From NCBI GenBank assembly GCA_036003365.1, contig DASYSL010000134.1, forward strand, positions 1 to 10,222: 10,222 nt of DNA. Reading direction: 5' to 3'. Positions 6,372-10,222 of this stretch are shown piece after piece (position 1 is the stretch's first letter; each line of letters starts with the position of its first letter). Below the pieces are notes generated by a model, which made no database searches, had not been told where the DNA came from, and saw only the letters and a list, made by a program, of their open reading frames with translations. Source of the DNA: DASYSL01 sp036003365. Lineage in GTDB: Bacteria > Eisenbacteria > RBG-16-71-46 > DASYSL01. The position numbers and the translations under genes were made by a program.

Positions 6372-6382
6372 CGCGCGTTCAT
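6323..6382 (-). CDS. hisL: his operon leader peptide
   Basis: This short reading frame encodes 19 residues, MNARHHHHHAHPHIRSRAG, with seven histidines, five of them consecutive (codons CAT four times and then CAC, followed by CAT and CAC later). It ends 29 nt before the terminator hairpin and 93 nt before hisG. The pattern matches the enteric HisL leader peptide, whose run of His codons senses charged tRNA-His. Low charged tRNA-His should stall the ribosome in the His run, release the antiterminator and allow his transcription. An in-frame ATG nine bases upstream (6391) could add three residues. No strong ribosome binding site is seen before either start, so the start is less certain than the frame. 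The stop codon is part of the antiterminator strand. The run is also a trinucleotide repeat, but the surrounding attenuator structure makes chance unlikely. Confidence 0.88.
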   Translation of the reverse strand: MNARHHHHHAHPHIRSRAG

Positions 6383-6389
6383 GTTTCGC

Positions 6390-6399
6390 ATGACGTCAT
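6390..6399. repeat. 10-bp palindrome ATGACGTCAT before hisL
   Basis: A perfect 10-bp palindrome lies just upstream of the hisL start, near where transcription would begin if the -35-like element at 6426-6431 is used. It could be an operator half-site pair, but it is single and short, so function is unproven. Confidence 0.3.
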
Positions 6400-6402
6400 C
6401 AA

Positions 6403-6431
6403 GAGTGAGGGCAGGCGGCGCCTCTTGTCAA
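6403..6431 (-). promoter_or_regulatory. Putative his operon promoter (-35 TTGACA)
   Basis: A perfect TTGACA occurs at 6431-6426, only 17 nt after the kinase stop codon and about 45 nt before the hisL ATG. No good -10 box is found at the usual spacing: the hexamer at 17 nt is TCACTC. The position is right for a promoter giving a very short 5' leader, but the missing -10 keeps this tentative. The alternative is read-through from the kinase gene. Confidence 0.35.
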
Positions 6432-6447
6432 CCGGGCAGCCGCCGGT

Positions 6448-9400
6448 CTATGCCGGGCTGGCTTCCGTTTCTTCCGCGGGCTTCTCGAAGTGGCGGAGGA
6501 TGTCGTCCAGCTTCATCGTGGCGCCGCGCGCGAGAGCGGCATCGACTTCAGCCTGCGAAAGGTTGCCTTGAAGATCGGCCATGTGGAAGCTGAAGAACAC
6601 CTTGGAAGCCGCCGAGTGCTCCACGTCCGCGGAGCGCAGCAAACCGACCCACTCCAGAGCCCGTTCATGTTGTCCGGCACGCCCTTCCAGAATGGCGTAC
6701 AAACAGAGGGTCGAAAGCGGCTTCACTCCAAGCTCGAGGTTCAACGGGATGGTCTTTCTCAGGATGGAGCGCCCCTCTTCGTCGCGACCGGTGCGGATGG
6801 CCAACCAAGCGTCCTGATCCAGGAGCCCGACCTCCAAGCGCCGGTCGCCGATCTCCTTCGCGAGCTTGTGGCCCATGGCCATCGTTCGTTGTGCCTGGCC
6901 AAAGTCGCCGAGCGCGATCTCCGACAGCCCGACGTTGGTCAAAGCCGTGGCTTCCATGAAACGGAAGCCCGTCTCGCGAGCGAGCCGCAGCGCTTCCTTG
7001 AAGTACTTGTTCGCCCCCGCCCAGTCGCCCAGCCCCTCGTGCATGTTGCCGAGGGAATTCAGGGCGCTGCACTCGCCTCCCGAATGTCCGATGCGCCGCG
7101 CGATCTCCAGGCTCTCTTCGATCAGCGGACGAGCCTTCTCAGCATCAATGATGACCAAGTTACCCATTTGGCGGAGGATGAACATCAGCGCCGCTTGATC
7201 GCCTGCCGCGCGCGTGAGGGGCAGCGCCTCGTCCAGGTATCGATGGGCCGCAGGCTTGTCTTCCTGCCACAGCGCGATGCGGCCGAGATGGCCGAGTGCC
7301 CTGGCGAGAAGCAGCTTGTCCTCGGATCGCCGGGCATCGGGCAGCATGGACTCGAGCACACCCCGGGCTTCGTCGTATTCGCTGCGCAAGGAATGCGCCT
7401 CTCCGATCGCCACGTCGATTCGAAGCCGCAGACCCAGGTGCTCGGGGGCGAGGACCAGATCGCGCGCCTTGCGCAATGTCGTGAGCGCTTCCTCGACGGC
7501 GCTCACCTGCAGGGCCCCCTCGCCAGCGTGCAGGAGCTGCTCGGCGGCCAGGGCCGGCTCGCCCGCCCGCTCGTAATGCTCGGCGACGAGGAGCGTGATC
7601 TCCCCGGAGCGATCTCCGCCCATCTCCAGAAGCCAGTCACCCACGCCCCGGTGAAGGGAGCGACGCTGTCGCGGAACCAGCGTTTCGTAGGTCACGTCGC
7701 GCAAGATGGCATGGCGGAAGACGTACTCGACCGTTCCCGCGAGACTCGACTCTTCACGACGCAGGATCATCTCGCGCTGGCGCAGCTCTTCGAGCATGTT
7801 CCGGATCTCGTCGTCGTCGAGCTCGCTCTCGCGGCTCAAGTGGATGGCCGCGGCATCCCAGAAAATGCGTCCCACGACGGACACGCGCTGGAGAAGTTGC
7901 TGAAGCGCCAACGGAAGTGCGTCCAGTCGTGACTGCAAGACTCCGGTGAGCGTGGGAGGGATGCGTACCGTGGAAAGCCGCGTGCGGTCGACCGTCCATT
8001 GCTCCTCGCCCTTGAGGATCACACCGTCATCGATCAGCGCCTTGATCAGCTCTTCGATATAAAAGGGATTGCCGTCGGCGCGCTCGACGACGAGATCGCG
8101 CAGCTCGGGCGGCACTTCTGCCATCTTCTTGAGCAGCTCGCGCACGAGCCGCCGGCTGGAGAGCTGCGACAACGGCTCGAGCTCGACGCGCTCGTGGAAG
8201 CGCTGGCCCTCACCCCACTGGGGACGCCGCTCATAGAGAGAGGGTCGTGACATGCAGACCATGAAGAGCGGCAGCTTCACGTTTTCGCGCACCAAGTTGT
8301 TGATGAGATCGAGCGAGCGATCGTCGGCCCAGTGCAGGTCCTCGATGTGGATCATGACCGGGCTCTTCTGGCATGCCGCATAGAAGAACTCGCCCAGGTA
8401 TTCCAGCGCTCGTTTGCGGAAGGCCTCGCCATCCTTGAGCGCCTCGACGACGACGGGGTACTCGGAGAAATTGAAACCGACGAGCTGGCCCATCAGCTCG
8501 GCCTTGGGTTCGCTGCCGGGGCCCAAGAAGCCCGCCACGCCGTCAACCACCTTTCGGTGCACGACATCGAGCGTATCGGAGTCGAGAATCTGGAAGCGGA
8601 ACGAGAAGAGGTCGCGTGTCAGCGAGTACGGCTGAAGCATGGAAGGCTGCGTGGCGCGCGCCTCGAAGAGCCAGAACACCTGTTCGAGCAGCTCGCTCCA
8701 GTTCTGGAATTCGAAGAGCAGGCGCGATTTCCCGACCCCGGCTTCGCCGACGACCGTAACCACCTGCGTTTCGCCATCCTCGATCGTGAGCGTGAAGGCT
8801 TCCTGCAGAACCCGCAATTCGTTCTCGCGGCCGATCATCCGCGTCTCGACACCCTCGATGCCGCGCGATTTGAGACGGAAGGCGCGCGGCTTCACGTGCA
8901 TGACGGTGTAGACCTCGATCGGATCGCGGCGGCCGCGGATGCGAAGCGGACCGTACGAGTGAATCGTGAACACGCCTCGCACCTGGATGAACGTGTCGTG
9001 CTCGATGAGGATGGCGCCGGCGGGGGCGCCTTCCTTCATGCGCATGGCCAAGGTGATGGTGGCCCCGCTTGCCGTGTAGGTGCCGCTCTCGTCCGAGCGC
9101 TCGAGCAACACCGGGCCGGTGGTGATGCCAGCCGAGAACGGCAGGGAGTTTTCCTCCGTCGGCTCCCACTCCGCCCCGAAGACCTTCCTGGCCTCGGCCA
9201 TCGTGATCTCTCGCATGAAAAGGGCCGCACGGATGGCGCGCTCGGCATCGTCTTCGCTGATGCGTGAGCGACCCCAGAGAGCGAGGCCGACATCCTCGGC
9301 CCGGCTCTGAATGACGCCTCCCTGCTCGCGCACGATCTCGTCGAAGCGAGCCCACAAGGGGTCCATGCGCGCGCGGACGGTTTCGGCGTCGCTGCCGGAG

Positions 9401-10222
9401 TCGTACAAGGCGCTCGCCAGCTCGGTGACGTCGACGTAGACCGCGGTCATCTGGCGCTGGATCTCGGTCGGCGTCGTGCTCGAGGGCGTTTCCTTCTTTC
9501 CCTTTTTGGCCTTCGCCTCGTAGGCCTTGAGCTGGTCGATCGAGATCGTCTGCGTGAGCGCCTGGAGCTTGGTGGGGGAGCTGGAGCTTTTCACCTTGAG
9601 CGCCTTGGTGAGCTCGGCCACGAATGTTTCCGCCTTCGGATAACGCGCGGCCTTTTCCTTCGCCAGGGCCGTGGCCAGCACGCGATCGACCGCCTGCGGC
9701 AGCTTGCCGTTGCGCTCGGTGGCGTTCGGCGCCGGTTCGTTGAGGTGCGCCATGAGCACACCGAGGCTGCTCTCGTGCGTGAAAGGGACGCTGCCCGTGA
9801 GCATCTCGAACACCATGACGCCCAAGGCATAGAGATCCGCGGCCGAGTCGACGTCCGATTGCCCGCGCGCCTGCTCGGGCGACATGTACGCGGGTGTGCC
9901 CACGAGATTGCCGGGATCGGTGAGGTTCTGCTGGTCGCCGCTCGCTGAGCGCGCGATCCCGAAGTCGGTCACGAACGCGTTGCCCTCGCGATCGATCATC
10001 ACGTTGGAGGGCTTGAGATCGCGGTGCACGACGCCCTGGCGGTGCGCGTAATCGAGAGCCGCCGACACCTGGCCCAGGAGGAAGAGCAGCTCCTCGTGAG
10101 GCAGATGTCCGTGCTCCATCACCTGCTTGAGCGTTCCGCCCTCAAGATATCGCATGACGATGTAGGGCGGCTCGTGGTCGCCGTCGAAGTCGTACACCGG
10201 CAGGAGATGCGGATGCTCGAGC
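6448..10222 (-). CDS. Multidomain signalling protein: Ser/Thr kinase, degenerate class III cyclase, STAND-type ATPase, TPR (5' end outside window)
   Basis: The visible 1257 residues lack the N-terminus; the frame is open to the window edge and begins inside the kinase domain (LEHPHLLPVYDF). Numbering from there, residues 1-~197 are a PknB-like kinase with catalytic Asp68 in HRDLKPSN, DFG 86-88 and SPE 114-116; the ATP-binding glycine loop and lysine are outside. A Ser/Lys-rich linker leads to a class III nucleotide cyclase-like domain (~255-440) that keeps Asp264, Asp310 and Arg394 but has Thr390 at the usual catalytic Asn. Next is an AAA_16/STAND-like ATPase with Walker A GEAGVGKS (Lys498) and Walker B MIHIEDLHWADD (~623-634). 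Residues ~885-1190 are helical repeats of TPR type. No membrane segment or HTH is visible, so it is probably a cytoplasmic sensor or scaffold. The ATPase-TPR part resembles the PknK/MalT type. The signal and targets are unknown; nothing ties it functionally to the his genes downstream. Confidence 0.9.
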   Translation of the reverse strand, partial: LEHPHLLPVYDFDGDHEPPYIVMRYLEGGTLKQVMEHGHLPHEELLFLLGQVSAALDYAHRQGVVHRDLKPSNVMIDREGNAFVTDFGIARSASGDQQNLTDPGNLVGTPAYMSPEQARGQSDVDSAADLYALGVMVFEMLTGSVPFTHESSLGVLMAHLNEPAPNATERNGKLPQAVDRVLATALAKEKAARYPKAETFVAELTKALKVKSSSSPTKLQALTQTISIDQLKAYEAKAKKGKKETPSSTTPTEIQRQMTAVYVDVTELASALYDSGSDAETVRARMDPLWARFDEIVREQGGVIQSRAEDVGLALWGRSRISEDDAERAIRAALFMREITMAEARKVFGAEWEPTEENSLPFSAGITTGPVLLERSDESGTYTASGATITLAMRMKEGAPAGAILIEHDTFIQVRGVFTIHSYGPLRIRGRRDPIEVYTVMHVKPRAFRLKSRGIEGVETRMIGRENELRVLQEAFTLTIEDGETQVVTVVGEAGVGKSRLLFEFQNWSELLEQVFWLFEARATQPSMLQPYSLTRDLFSFRFQILDSDTLDVVHRKVVDGVAGFLGPGSEPKAELMGQLVGFNFSEYPVVVEALKDGEAFRKRALEYLGEFFYAACQKSPVMIHIEDLHWADDRSLDLINNLVRENVKLPLFMVCMSRPSLYERRPQWGEGQRFHERVELEPLSQLSSRRLVRELLKKMAEVPPELRDLVVERADGNPFYIEELIKALIDDGVILKGEEQWTVDRTRLSTVRIPPTLTGVLQSRLDALPLALQQLLQRVSVVGRIFWDAAAIHLSRESELDDDEIRNMLEELRQREMILRREESSLAGTVEYVFRHAILRDVTYETLVPRQRRSLHRGVGDWLLEMGGDRSGEITLLVAEHYERAGEPALAAEQLLHAGEGALQVSAVEEALTTLRKARDLVLAPEHLGLRLRIDVAIGEAHSLRSEYDEARGVLESMLPDARRSEDKLLLARALGHLGRIALWQEDKPAAHRYLDEALPLTRAAGDQAALMFILRQMGNLVIIDAEKARPLIEESLEIARRIGHSGGECSALNSLGNMHEGLGDWAGANKYFKEALRLARETGFRFMEATALTNVGLSEIALGDFGQAQRTMAMGHKLAKEIGDRRLEVGLLDQDAWLAIRTGRDEEGRSILRKTIPLNLELGVKPLSTLCLYAILEGRAGQHERALEWVGLLRSADVEHSAASKVFFSFHMADLQGNLSQAEVDAALARGATMKLDDILRHFEKPAEETEASPA

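Noticed and set aside
6432..6447. Possible hairpin (ACCGG / CCGGT) just after the kinase stop as its terminator
   Set aside because: The stem is only 5 bp and is not followed by a T run on the minus strand.
6344..6571. Plus-strand frame beginning with a run of methionines
   Set aside because: The Met run is the complement of the His codons of the leader peptide, and the rest is antisense to the end of the kinase gene.
6490..7932. Long plus-strand open frame opposite the kinase-TPR gene
   Set aside because: It is the antisense shadow of the TPR and ATPase region; no family motif is seen and the minus-strand gene is well supported.
6448..10197. Kinase gene starting at GTG 10197
   Set aside because: The preceding codons continue the kinase domain (LEHPHLLP), so this valine is internal and the true start is outside the window.

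Overview
The window is high-GC, densely packed bacterial chromosome, and every supported gene lies on the minus strand. It holds a complete or near-complete histidine biosynthesis operon (positions 6382 down to 1) preceded by the 3' part of a large multidomain signalling gene (10222 down to 6448). I see no mobile element, CRISPR array, tRNA or rRNA. The very high GC, the kinase-cyclase-ATPase-TPR signalling protein and the unusual his gene fusions suggest an uncultured Gram-negative-type bacterium (candidates include Myxococcota, Gemmatimonadota or Eisenbacteria-like lineages). That placement is a guess from gene style only.

Layout in transcription order: (1) the C-terminal 1257 residues of a Ser/Thr protein kinase fused to a degenerate class III nucleotide cyclase domain, a STAND/AAA-type ATPase and TPR-like helical repeats. 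(2) A 218-bp intergenic region containing a his leader: a perfect TTGACA -35-like element, a 19-residue leader peptide with seven histidines (five in a row), and mutually exclusive RNA pairings that end in a strong intrinsic terminator just before hisG. This is a textbook-style histidine attenuator. (3) hisG (long form), a hisC-HAD phosphatase fusion, hisB (dehydratase only), hisH, hisF, a hisA-hisI-hisE triple fusion, and hisD (N-terminal 141 residues, running off the window).

The seven his ORFs supply all ten reactions from PRPP and ATP to histidine. HisG makes phosphoribosyl-ATP. The HisE, HisI and HisA domains of one polypeptide perform the next three consecutive steps. HisH/HisF form the imidazole ring, and HisB dehydrates IGP. 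The HisC and HAD domains of a second polypeptide perform transamination and, by inference, histidinol-phosphate dephosphorylation. HisD completes the pathway. All six gene junctions overlap (five by 4 nt as ATGA/GTGA, one by 7 nt), so the operon has no internal untranslated gaps and is probably translationally coupled.

The most interesting points are the his attenuator, the HisA-HisI-HisE fusion whose HisIE part looks strikingly like the fungal HIS4 protein and which sits directly before hisD, and the fusion of an aminotransferase with the probable phosphatase for the next step.
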